From positions 1,612,001 to 1,676,000 of the forward strand of contig JAYJMM010000094.1 of NCBI GenBank assembly GCA_037349105.1: a stretch of 64,000 nucleotides of DNA, given 5' to 3'. Source of the DNA: Limnomonas spitsbergensis (Eukaryota > Chlorophyta > Chlorophyceae > Chlamydomonadales). The translations under genes and the position numbers were made by a program. The notes under the pieces were generated by a model that saw only the letters and a program-made list of their open reading frames with translations, did not search any database and was not told the DNA's origin. Of the stretch, positions 42,001 through 54,515 are shown one piece after another. Numbering within the stretch: position 1 is the first letter of the stretch; every line of letters starts with the position of its first letter.

Positions 42001-45000
42001 AAAACAGGCCTCATTGCTCAGCAGCCCTAGGGTGGAGGATTTCTGGACAGAGGGTGGCCTGGCTGGGATGTCCTACCAGTTGCTCCATACTTGCAGCAGC
42101 CCAATATTTTTTGTGCAGTCATAATAGTCCTAGCTGGGGGCATCTGTAACTCTGTTCATAATCTCCAGGGGATGTGTAATTCAAGCAAAACAGGCCTCAT
42201 TGCTCAGCAGCCCTAGGGTGGAGGATTTCTGGACAGAGGGTGGCCTGGCTGGGATGTCCTACCAGTTGCTCCATACTTGCAGCAGCCCAATATTTTTGTG
42301 CAGTCATAATAGTCCTAGCTGGGGGCATCTGTAACTCTGTTCATAATCTCCAGGGGATGTGTAATTCAAGCAAAACAGGCCTCATTGCTCAGCAGCCCTA
42401 GGGTGGAGGATTTCTGGACAGAGGGTGGCCTGGCTGGGATGTCCTACCAGTTGCTCCATACTTGCAGCAGCCCAATATTTTGTGTGCAGTCATAATAGTC
42501 CTAGCTGGGGGCATCTGTAACTCTGTTCATAATCTCCAGGGGATGTGTAATTCAAGCAAAACAGGCCTCATTGCTCAGCAGCCCTAGGGTGGAGGATTTC
42601 TGGACAGAGGGTGGCCTGGCTGGGATGTCCTACCAGTTGCTCCATACTTGCAGCAGCCCAATAATTTGTGTGCAGTCATAATAGTCCTAGCTGGGGGCAT
42701 CTGTAACTCTGTTCATAATCTCCAGGGGATGTGTAATTCAAGCAAAACAGGCCTCATTGCTCAGCAGCCCTAGGGTGGAGGATTTCTGGACAGAGGGTGG
42801 CCTGGCTGGGATGTCCTACCAGTTGCTCCATACTTGCAGCAGCCCAATAATTTTGTGTGCAGTCATAATAGTCCTAGCTGGGGGCATCTGTAACTCTGTT
42901 CATAATCTCCAGGGGATGTGTCATTCAAGCAAAACAGGCCTCATTGCTCAGCAGCCCTAGGGTGGAGGATTTCTGGACAGAGGGTGGCCTGGCTGGGATG
43001 TCCTACCAGTTGCTCCATACTTGCAGCAGCCCAATATTTTGTGTGCAGTCATAATAGTCCTAGCTGGGGGCATCTGTAACTCTGTTCATAATCTCCAGGG
43101 GATGTGTAATTCAAGCAAAACAGGCCTCATTGCTCAGCAGCCCTAGGGTGGAGGATTTCTGGACAGAGGGTGGCCTGGCTGGGATGTCCTACCAGTTGCT
43201 CCATACTTGCAGCAGCCCAATATTTTGTGTGCAGTCATAATAGTCCTAGCTGGGGCATCTGTAACTCTGTTCATAATCTCCAGGGGATGTGTCATTCAAG
43301 CAAAACAGGCCTCATTGCTCAGCAGCCCTAGGGTGGAGGATTTCTGGACAGAGGGTGGCCTGGCTGGGATGTCCTACCAGTTGCTCCATACTTGCAGCAG
43401 CCCAATAATTTTGTGTGCAGTCATAATAGTCCTAGCTGGGGGCATCTGTAACTCTGTTCATAATCTCCAGGGGATGTGTCATTCAAGCAAAACAGGCCTC
43501 ATTGCTCAGCAGCCCTAGGGTGGAGGATTTCTGGACAGAGGGTGGCCTGGCTGGGATGTCCTACCAGTTGCTCCATACTTGCAGCAGCCCAATATTTTGT
43601 GTGCAGTCATAATAGTCCTAGCTGGGGGCATCTGTAACTCTGTTCATAATCTCCAGGGGATGTGTCATTCAAGCAAAACAGGCCTCATTGCTCAGCAGCC
43701 CTAGGGTGGAGGATTTCTGGACAGAGGGTGGCCTGGCTGGGATGTCCTACCAGTTGCTCCATACTTGCAGCAGCCCAATAATTTGTGTGCAGTCATAATA
43801 GTCCTAGCTGGGGGCATCTGTAACTCTGTTCATAATCTCCAGGGGATGTGTAATTCAAGCAAAACAGGCCTCATTGCTCAGCAGCCCTAGGGTGGAGGAT
43901 TTCTGGACAGAGGGTGGCCTGGCTGGGATGTCCTACCAGTTGCTCCATACTTGCAGCAGCCCAATATTTTGTGTGCAGTCATAATAGTCCTAGCTGGGGG
44001 CATCTGTAACTCTGTTCATAATCTCCAGGGGATGTGTAATTCAAGCAAAACAGGCCTCATTGCTCAGCAGCCCTAGGGTGGAGGATTTCTGGACAGAGGG
44101 TGGCCTGGCTGGGATGTCCTACCAGTTGCTCCATACTTGCAGCAGCCCAATAATTTTGTGTGCAGTCATAATAGTCCTAGCTGGGGGCATCTGTAACTCT
44201 GTTCATAATCTCCAGGGGATGTGTCATTCAAGCAAAACAGGCCTCATTGCTCAGCAGCCCTAGGGTGGAGGATTTCTGGACAGAGGGTGGCCTGGCTGGG
44301 ATGTCCTACCAGTTGCTCCATACTTGCAGCAGCCCAATATTTTGTGTGCAGTCATAATAGTCCTAGCTGGGGGCATCTGTAACTCTGTTCATAATCTCCA
44401 GGGGATGTGTAATTCAAGCAAAACAGGCCTCATTGCTCAGCAGCCCTAGGGTGGAGGATTTCTGGACAGAGGGTGGCCTGGCTGGGATGTCCTACCAGTT
44501 GCTCCATACTTGCAGCAGCCCAATAATTTTTGTGCAGTCATAATAGTCCTAGCTGGGGGCATCTGTAACTCTGTTCATAATCTCCAGGGGATGTGTAATT
44601 CAAGCAAAACAGGCCTCATTGCTCAGCAGCCCTAGGGTGGAGGATTTCTGGACAGAGGGTGGCCTGGCTGGGATGTCCTACCAGTTGCTCCATACTTGCA
44701 GCAGCCCAATAATTTTGTGTGCAGTCATAATAGTCCTAGCTGGGGGCATCTGTAACTCTGTTCATAATCTCCAGGGGATGTGTAATTCAAGCAAAACAGG
44801 CCTCATTGCTCAGCAGCCCTAGGGTGGAGGATTTCTGGACAGAGGGTGGCCTGGCTGGGATGTCCTACCAGTTGCTCCATACTTGCAGCAGCCCAATAAT
44901 TTGTGTGCAGTCATAATAGTCCTAGCTGGGGGCATCTGTAACTCTGTTCATAATCTCCAGGGGATGTGTAATTCAAGCAAAACAGGCCTCATTGCTCAGC

Positions 45001-48000
45001 AGCCCTAGGGTGGAGGATTTCTGGACAGAGGGTGGCCTGGCTGGGATGTCCTACCAGTTGCTCCATACTTGCAGCAGCCCAATAATTTTGTGTGCAGTCA
45101 TAATAGTCCTAGCTGGGGGCATCTGTAACTCTGTTCATAATCTCCAGGGGATGTGTAATTCAAGCAAAACAGGCCTCATTGCTCAGCAGCCCTAGGGTGG
45201 AGGATTTCTGGACAGAGGGTGGCCTGGCTGGGATGTCCTACCAGTTGCTCCATACTTGCAGCAGCCCAATATTTTGTGTGCAGTCATAATAGTCCTAGCT
45301 GGGGGCATCTGTAACTCTGTTCATAATCTCCAGGGGATGTGTCATTCAAGCAAAACAGGCCTCATTGCTCAGCAGCCCTAGGGTGGAGGATTTCTGGACA
45401 GAGGGTGGCCTGGCTGGGATGTCCTACCAGTTGCTCCATACTTGCAGCAGCCCAATATTTTTGTGTGCAGTCATAATAGTCCTAGCTGGGGGCATCTGTA
45501 ACTCTGTTCATAATCTCCAGGGGATGTGTAATTCAAGCAAACAGGCCTCATTGCTCAGCAGCCCTAGGGTGGAGGATTTCTGGACAGAGGGTGGCCTGGC
45601 TGGGATGTCCTACCAGTTGCTCCATACTTGCAGCAGCCCAATATTTTTGTGTGCAGTCATAATAGTCCTAGCTGGGGGCATCTGTAACTCTGTTCATAAT
45701 CTCCAGGGGATGTGTAATTCAAGCAAAACAGGCCTCATTGCTCAGCAGCCCTAGGGTGGAGGATTTCTGGACAGAGGGTGGCCTGGCTGGGATGTCCTAC
45801 CAGTTGCTCCATACTTGCAGCAGCCCAATAATTTTGTGTGCAGTCATAATAGTCCTAGCTGGGGGCATCTGTAACTCTGTTCATAATCTCCAGGGGATGT
45901 GTAATTCAAGCAAAACAGGCCTCATTGCTCAGCAGCCCTAGGGTGGAGGATTTCTGGACAGAGGGTGGCCTGGCTGGGATGTCCTACCAGTTGCTCCATA
46001 CTTGCAGCAGCCCAATATTTTGTGTGCAGTCATAATAGTCCTAGCTGGGGGCATCTGTAACTCTGTTCATAATCTCCAGGGGATGTGTAATTCAAGCAAA
46101 ACAGGCCTCATTGCTCAGCAGCCCTAGGGTGGAGGATTTCTGGACAGAGGGTGGCCTGGCTGGGATGTCCTACCAGTTGCTCCATACTTGCAGCAGCCCA
46201 ATAATTTGTGTGCAGTCATAATAGTCCTAGCTGGGGGCATCTGTAACTCTGTTCATAATCTCCAGGGGATGTGTCATTCAAGCAAAACAGGCCTCATTGC
46301 TCAGCAGCCCTAGGGTGGAGGATTTCTGGACAGAGGGTGGCCTGGCTGGGATGTCCTACCAGTTGCTCCATACTTGCAGCAGCCCAATATTTTTGTGCAG
46401 TCATAATAGTCCTAGCTGGGGGCATCTGTAACTCTGTTCATAATCTCCAGGGGATGTGTCATTCAAGCAAAACAGGCCTCATTGCTCAGCAGCCCTAGGG
46501 TGGAGGATTTCTGGACAGAGGGTGGCCTGGCTGGGATGTCCTACCAGTTGCTCCATACTTGCAGCAGCCCAATATTTTGTGTGCAGTCATAATAGTCCTA
46601 GCTGGGGGCATCTGTAACTCTGTTCATAATCTCCAGGGGATGTGTAATTCAAGCAAAACAGGCCTCATTGCTCAGCAGCCCTAGGGTGGAGGATTTCTGG
46701 ACAGAGGGTGGCCTGGCTGGGATGTCCTACCAGTTGCTCCATACTTGCAGCAGCCCAATAATTTTGTGTGCAGTCATAATAGTCCTAGCTGGGGGCATCT
46801 GTAACTCTGTTCATAATCTCCAGGGGTTGTGTAATTCAAGCAAAACAGGCCTCATTGCTCAGCAGCCCTAGGGTGGAGGATTTCTGGACAGAGGGTGGCC
46901 TGGCTGGGATGTCCTACCAGTTGCTCCATACTTGCAGCAGCCCAATATTTTTTGTGCAGTCATAATAGTCCTAGCTGGGGGCATCTGTAACTCTGTTCAT
47001 AATCTCCAGGGGATGTGTCATTCAAGCAAAACAGGCCTCATTGCTCAGCAGCCCTAGGGTGGAGGATTTCTGGACAGAGGGTGGCCTGGCTGGGATGTCC
47101 TACCAGTTGCTCCATACTTGCAGCAGCCCAATATTTTGTGTGCAGTCATAATAGTCCTAGCTGGGGGCATCTGTAACTCTGTTCATAATCTCCAGGGGAT
47201 GTGTCATTCAAGCAAAACAGGCCTCATTGCTCAGCAGCCCTAGGGTGGAGGATTTCTGGACAGAGGGTGGCCTGGCTGGGATGTCCTACCAGTTGCTCCA
47301 TACTTGCAGCAGCCCAATATTTTGTGTGCAGTCATAATAGTCCTAGCTGGGGGCATCTGTAACTCTGTTCATAATCTCCAGGGGATGTGTCATTCAAGCA
47401 AAACAGGCCTCATTGCTCAGCAGCCCTAGGGTGGAGGATTTCTGGACAGAGGGTGGCCTGGCTGGGATGTCCTACCAGTTGCTCCATACTTGCAGCAGCC
47501 CAATATTTTGTGTGCAGTCATAATAGTCCTAGCTGGGGGCATCTGTAACTCTGTTCATAATCTCCAGGGGATGTGTCATTCAAGCAAAACAGGCCTCATT
47601 GCTCAGCAGCCCTAGGGTGGAGGATTTCTGGACAGAGGGTGGCCTGGCTGGGATGTCCTACCAGTTGCTCCATACTTGCAGCAGCCCAATATTTTGTGTG
47701 CAGTCATAATAGTCCTAGCTGGGGGCATCTGTAACTCTGTTCATAATCTCCAGGGGATGTGTCATTCAAGCAAAACAGGCCTCATTGCTCAGCAGCCCTA
47801 GGGTGGAGGATTTCTGGACAGAGGGTGGCCTGGCTGGGATGTCCTACCAGTTGCTCCATACTTGCAGCAGCCCAATAATTTTTGTGCAGTCATAATAGTC
47901 CTAGCTGGGGCATCTGTAACTCTGTTCATAATCTCCAGGGGATGTGTAATTCAAGCAAAACAGGCCTCATTGCTCAGCAGCCCTAGGGTGGAGGATTCTG

Positions 48001-51000
48001 GACAGAGGGTGGCCTGGCTGGGATGTCCTACCAGTTGCTCCATACTTGCAGCAGCCCAATATTTTGTGTGCAGTCATAATAGTCCTAGCTGGGGGCATCT
48101 GTAACTCTGTTCATAATCTCCAGGGGATGTGTAATTCAAGCAAAACAGGCCTCATTGCTCAGCAGCCCTAGGGTGGAGGATTTCTGGACAGAGGGTGGCC
48201 TGGCTGGGATGTCCTACCAGTTGCTCCATACTTGCAGCAGCCCAATAATTTTTGTGCAGTCATAATAGTCCTAGCTGGGGGCATCTGTAACTCTGTTCAT
48301 AATCTCCAGGGGATGTGTAATTCAAGCAAAACAGGCCTCATTGCTCAGCAGCCCTAGGGTGGAGGATTTCTGGACAGAGGGTGGCCTGGCTGGGATGTCC
48401 TACCAGTTGCTCCATACTTGCAGCAGCCCAATATTTTGTGTGCAGTCATAATAGTCCTAGCTGGGGGCATCTGTAACTCTGTTCATAATCTCCAGGGGAT
48501 GTGTAATTCAAGCAAAACAGGCCTCATTGCTCAGCAGCCCTAGGGTGGAGGATTTCTGGACAGAGGGTGGCCTGGCTGGGATGTCCTACCAGTTGCTCCA
48601 TACTTGCAGCAGCCCAATAATTTTTTGTGCAGTCATAATAGTCCTAGCTGGGGGCATCTGTAACTCTGTTCATAATCTCCAGGGGATGTGTAATTCAAGC
48701 AAAACAGGCCTCATTGCTCAGCAGCCCTAGGGTGGAGGATTTCTGGACAGAGGGTGGCCTGGCTGGGATGTCCTACCAGTTGCTCCATACTTGCAGCAGC
48801 CCAATAATTTTGTGTGCAGTCATAATAGTCCTAGCTGGGGGCATCTGTAACTCTGTTCATAATCTCCAGGGGATGTGTAATTCAAGCAAAACAGGCCTCA
48901 TTGCTCAGCAGCCCTAGGGTGGAGGATTTCTGGACAGAGGGTGGCCTGGCTGGGATGTCCTACCAGTTGCTCCATACTTGCAGCAGCCCAATAATTTTTG
49001 TGCAGTCATAATAGTCCTAGCTGGGGGCATCTGTAACTCTGTTCATAATCTCCAGGGGATGTGTAATTCAAGCAAAACAGGCCTCATTGCTCAGCAGCCC
49101 TAGGGTGGAGGATTTCTGGACAGAGGGTGGCCTGGCTGGGATGTCCTACCAGTTGCTCCATACTTGCAGCAGCCCAATATTTTGTGTGCAGTCATAATAG
49201 TCCTAGCTGGGGCATCTGTAACTCTGTTCATAATCTCCAGGGGATGTGTCATTCAAGCAAAACAGGCCTCATTGCTCAGCAGCCCTAGGGTGGAGGATTT
49301 CTGGACAGAGGGTGGCCTGGCTGGGATGTCCTACCAGTTGCTCCATACTTGCAGCAGCCCAATAATTTTGTGTGCAGTCATAATAGTCCTAGCTGGGGGC
49401 ATCTGTAACTCTGTTCATAATCTCCAGGGGATGTGTAATTCAAGCAAAACAGGCCTCATTGCTCAGCAGCCCTAGGGTGGAGGATTTCTGGACAGAGGGT
49501 GGCCTGGCTGGGATGTCCTACCAGTTGCTCCATACTTGCAGCAGCCCAATATTTTGTGTGCAGTCATAATAGTCCTAGCTGGGGGCATCTGTAACTCTGT
49601 TCATAATCTCCAGGGGATGTGTCATTCAAGCAAAACAGGCCTCATTGCTCAGCAGCCCTAGGGTGGAGGATTTCTGGACAGAGGGTGGCCTGGCTGGGAT
49701 GTCCTACCAGTTGCTCCATACTTGCAGCAGCCCAATATTTTTTGTGCAGTCATAATAGTCCTAGCTGGGGGCATCTGTAACTCTGTTCATAATCTCCAGG
49801 GGATGTGTAATTCAAGCAAAACAGGCCTCATTGCTCAGCAGCCCTAGGGTGGAGGATTTCTGGACAGAGGGTGGCCTGGCTGGGATGTCCTACCAGTTGC
49901 TCCATACTTGCAGCAGCCCAATATTTTGTGTGCAGTCATAATAGTCCTAGCTGGGGGCATCTGTAACTCTGTTCATAATCTCCAGGGGATGTGTCATTCA
50001 AGCAAAACAGGCCTCATTGCTCAGCAGCCCTAGGGTGGAGGATTTCTGGACAGAGGGTGGCCTGGCTGGGATGTCCTACCAGTTGCTCCATACTTGCAGC
50101 AGCCCAATATTTTTGTGTGCAGTCATAATAGTCCTAGCTAGGGGCATCTGTAACTCTGTTCATAATCTCCAGGGGATGTGTCATTCAAGCAAAACAGGCC
50201 TCATTGCTCAGCAGCCCTAGGGTGGAGGATTTCTGGACAGAGGGTGGCCTGGCTGGGATGTCCTACCAGTTGCTCCATACTTGCAGCAGCCCAATATTTT
50301 TGTGTGCAGTCATAATAGTCCTAGCTGGGGGCATCTGTAACTCTGTTCATAATCTCCAGGGGATGTGTAATTCAAGCAAAACAGGCCTCATTGCTCAGCA
50401 GCCCTAGGGTGGAGGATTTCTGGACAGAGGGTGGCCTGGCTGGGATGTCCTACCAGTTGCTCCATACTTGCAGCAGCCCAATATTTTTGTGCAGTCATAA
50501 TAGTCCTAGCTGGGGGCATCTGTAACTCTGTTCATAATCTCCAGGGGATTGTGTAATTCAAGCAAAACAGGCCTCATTGCTCAGCAGCCCTAGGGTGGAG
50601 GATTTCTGGACAGAGGGTGGCCTGGCTGGGATGTCCTACCAGTTGCTCCATACTTGCAGCAGCCCAATAATTTTGTGTGCAGTCATAATAGTCCTAGCTG
50701 GGGGCATCTGTAACTCTGTTCATAATCTCCAGGGGATGTGTAATTCAAGCAAAACAGGCCTCATTGCTCAGCAGCCCTAGGGTGGAGGATTTCTGGACAG
50801 AGGGTGGCCTGGCTGGGATGTCCTACCAGTTGCTCCATACTTGCAGCAGCCCAATATTTTGTGTGCAGTCATAATAGTCCTAGCTGGGGGCATCTGTAAC
50901 TCTGTTCATAATCTCCAGGGGATGTGTCATTCAAGCAAAACAGGCCTCATTGCTCAGCAGCCCTAGGGTGGAGGATTTCTGGACAGAGGGTGGCCTGGCT

Positions 51001-51218
51001 GGGATGTCCTACCAGTTGCTCCATACTTGCAGCAGCCCAATATTTTGTGTGCAGTCATAATAGTCCTAGCTAGGGGCATCTGTAACTCTGTTCATAATCT
51101 CCAGGGGATGTGTCATTCAAGCAAAACAGGCCTCATTGCTCAGCAGCCCTAGGGTGGAGGATTTCTGGACAGAGGGTGGCCTGGCTGGGATGTCCTACCA
51201 GTTGCTCCATACTTGCAG

Positions 51219-51345
51219 CAGCCCAATAATTTTTTGTGCAGTCATAATAGTCCTAGCTAGGGGCATCTGTAACTCTGTTCATAATCTCCAGGGGATGTGT
51301 CATTCAAGCAAAACAGGCCACATTGCTTAGCAGCCCTAGGGTGGA
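51219..51345. repeat. Satellite unit with rare CACATTGCTTAG variant, copy 1
   Basis: This unit has GCTAGGGGC, CATTCAAG and then GGCCACATTGCTTAGCAG where other units read GGCCTCATTGCTCAGCAG. The double change is otherwise seen only at about 54487. It is a marker for a copied segment. Confidence 0.8.
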
Positions 51346-51694
51346 GGATTTCTGGACAGAGGGTGGCCTGGCTGGGATGTCCTACCAGTTGCTCCATACT
51401 TGCAGCAGCCCAATATTTTGTGTGCAGTCATAATAGTCCTAGCTGGGGGCATCTGTAACTCTGTTCATAATCTCCAGGGGATGTGTCATTCAAGCAAAAC
51501 AGGCCTCATTGCTCAGCAGCCCTAGGGTGGAGGATTTCTGGACAGAGGGTGGCCTGGCTGGGATGTCCTACCAGTTGCTCCATACTTGCAGCAGCCCAAT
51601 ATTTTGTGTGCAGTCATAATAGTCCTAGCTGGGGGCATCTGTAACTCTGTTCATAATCTCCAGGGGATGTGTAATTCAAGCAAAACAGGCCTCA

Positions 51695-52459
51695 TTGCTC
51701 AGCAGCCCTAGGGTGGAGGATTTCTGGACAGAGGGTGGCCTGGCTGGGATGTCCTACCAGTTGCTCCATACTTGCAGCAGCCCAATAATTTTGTGTGCAG
51801 TCATAATAGTCCTAGCTGGGGGCATCTGTAACTCTGTTCATAATCTCCAGGGGATGTGTCATTCAAGCAAAACAGGCCTCATTGCTCAGCAGCCCTAGGG
51901 TGGAGGATTTCTGGACAGAGGGTGGCCTGGCTGGGATGTCCTACCAGTTGCTCCATACTTGCAGCAGCCCAATAATTTTGTGTGCAGTCATAATAGTCCT
52001 AGCTGGGGGCATCTGTAACTCTGTTCATAATCTCCAGGGGATGTGTCATTCAAGCAAAACAGGCCTCATTGCTCAGCAGCCCTAGGGTGGAGGATTTCTG
52101 GACAGAGGGTGGCCTGGCTGGGATGTCCTACCAGTTGCTCCATACTTGCAGCAGCCCAATAATTTTGTGTGCAGTCATAATAGTCCTAGCTGGGGGCATC
52201 TGTAACTCTGTTCATAATCTCCAGGGGATGTGTCATTCAAGCAAAACAGGCCTCATTGCTCAGCAGCCCTAGGGTGGAGGATTTCTGGACAGAGGGTGGC
52301 CTGGCTGGGATGTCCTACCAGTTGCTCCATACTTGCAGCAGCCCAATAATTTTGTGTGCAGTCATAATAGTCCTAGCTGGGGGCATCTGTAACTCTGTTC
52401 ATAATCTCCAGGGGATGTGTAATTCAAGCAAAACAGGCCTCATTGCTCAGCAGCCCTAG
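51695..52459. repeat. Run of four consecutive 187-bp satellite units
   Basis: Landmarks at 51695, 51882, 52069 and 52256 are spaced exactly 187 bp, and each unit has AATAATTTTGTGTG. The first three carry CATTCAAG and the fourth AATTCAAG. This is a second local homogenised run, distinct from the one at 16.5 kb, where all four units carry AATTCAAG. Confidence 0.75.
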
Positions 52460-54389
52460 GGTGGAGGATTTCTGGACAGAGGGTGGCCTGGCTGGGATGT
52501 CCTACCAGTTGCTCCATACTTGCAGCAGCCCAATAATTTTTTGTGCAGTCATAATAGTCCTAGCTGGGGGCATCTGTAACTCTGTTCATAATCTCCAGGG
52601 GATGTGTCATTCAAGCAAAACAGGCCTCATTGCTCAGCAGCCCTAGGGTGGAGGATTTCTGGACAGAGGGTGGCCTGGCTGGGATGTCCTACCAGTTGCT
52701 CCATACTTGCAGCAGCCCAATATTTTGTGTGCAGTCATAATAGTCCTAGCTGGGGGCATCTGTAACTCTGTTCATAATCTCCAGGGGATGTGTCATTCAA
52801 GCAAAACAGGCCTCATTGCTCAGCAGCCCTAGGGTGGAGGATTTCTGGACAGAGGGTGGCCTGGCTGGGATGTCCTACCAGTTGCTCCATACTTGCAGCA
52901 GCCCAATAATTTTGTGTGCAGTCATAATAGTCCTAGCTGGGGGCATCTGTAACTCTGTTCATAATCTCCAGGGGATGTGTAATTCAAGCAAAACAGGCCT
53001 CATTGCTCAGCAGCCCTAGGGTGGAGGATTTCTGGACAGAGGGTGGCCTGGCTGGGATGTCCTACCAGTTGCTCCATACTTGCAGCAGCCCAATATTTTG
53101 TGTGCAGTCATAATAGTCCTAGCTGGGGGCATCTGTAACTCTGTTCATAATCTCCAGGGGATGTGTCATTCAAGCAAAACAGGCCTCATTGCTCAGCAGC
53201 CCTAGGGTGGAGGATTTCTGGACAGAGGGTGGCCTGGCTGGGATGTCCTACCAGTTGCTCCATACTTGCAGCAGCCCAATATTTTGTGTGCAGTCATAAT
53301 AGTCCTAGCTGGGGGCATCTGTAACTCTGTTCATAATCTCCAGGGGATGTGTCATTCAAGCAAAACAGGCCTCATTGCTCAGCAGCCCTAGGGTGGAGGA
53401 TTTCTGGACAGAGGGTGGCCTGGCTGGGATGTCCTACCAGTTGCTCCATACTTGCAGCAGCCCAATATTTTGTGTGCAGTCATAATAGTCCTAGCTGGGG
53501 GCATCTGTAACTCTGTTCATAATCTCCAGGGGATGTGTCATTCAAGCAAAACAGGCCTCATTGCTCAGCAGCCCTAGGGTGGAGGATTTCTGGACAGAGG
53601 GTGGCCTGGCTGGGATGTCCTACCAGTTGCTCCATACTTGCAGCAGCCCAATAATTTTGTGTGCAGTCATAATAGTCCTAGCTGGGGGCATCTGTAACTC
53701 TGTTCATAATCTCCAGGGGATGTGTAATTCAAGCAAAACAGGCCTCATTGCTCAGCAGCCCTAGGGTGGAGGATTTCTGGACAGAGGGTGGCCTGGCTGG
53801 GATGTCCTACCAGTTGCTCCATACTTGCAGCAGCCCAATAATTTTTGTGCAGTCATAATAGTCCTAGCTGGGGGCATCTGTAACTCTGTTCATAATCTCC
53901 AGGGGATGTGTAATTCAAGCAAAACAGGCCTCATTGCTCAGCAGCCCTAGGGTGGAGGATTTCTGGACAGAGGGTGGCCTGGCTGGGATGTCCTACCAGT
54001 TGCTCCATACTTGCAGCAGCCCAATAATTTGTGTGCAGTCATAATAGTCCTAGCTGGGGGCATCTGTAACTCTGTTCATAATCTCCAGGGGATGTGTCAT
54101 TCAAGCAAAACAGGCCTCATTGCTCAGCAGCCCTAAGGTGGAGGATTTCTGGACAGAGGGTGGCCTGGCTGGGATGTCCTACCAGTTGCTCCATACTTGC
54201 AGCAGCCCAATATTTTTGTGTGCAGTCATAATAGTCCTAGCTGGGGGCATCTGTAACTCTGTTCATAATCTCCAGGGGATGTGTAATTCAAGCAAAACAG
54301 GCCTCATTGCTCAACAGCCCTAGGGTGGAGGATTTCTGGACAGAGGGTGGCCTGGCTGGGATGTCCTACCAGTTGCTCCATACTTGCAG

Positions 54390-54515
54390 CAGCCCAATAA
54401 TTTGTGTGCAGTCATAATAGTCCTAGCTAGGGGCATCTGTAACTCTGTTCATAATCTCCAGGGGATGTGTCATTCAAGCAAAACAGGCCACATTGCTTAG
54501 CAGCCCTAAGGTGGA
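54390..54515. repeat. Satellite unit with rare CACATTGCTTAG variant, copy 2
   Basis: It shares GCTAGGGGC, CATTCAAG and GGCCACATTGCTTAGCAG with the unit at 51.3 kb, 17 units away. It differs in its T tract and in CCCTAAGG replacing CCCTAGGG just downstream. Confidence 0.8.
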
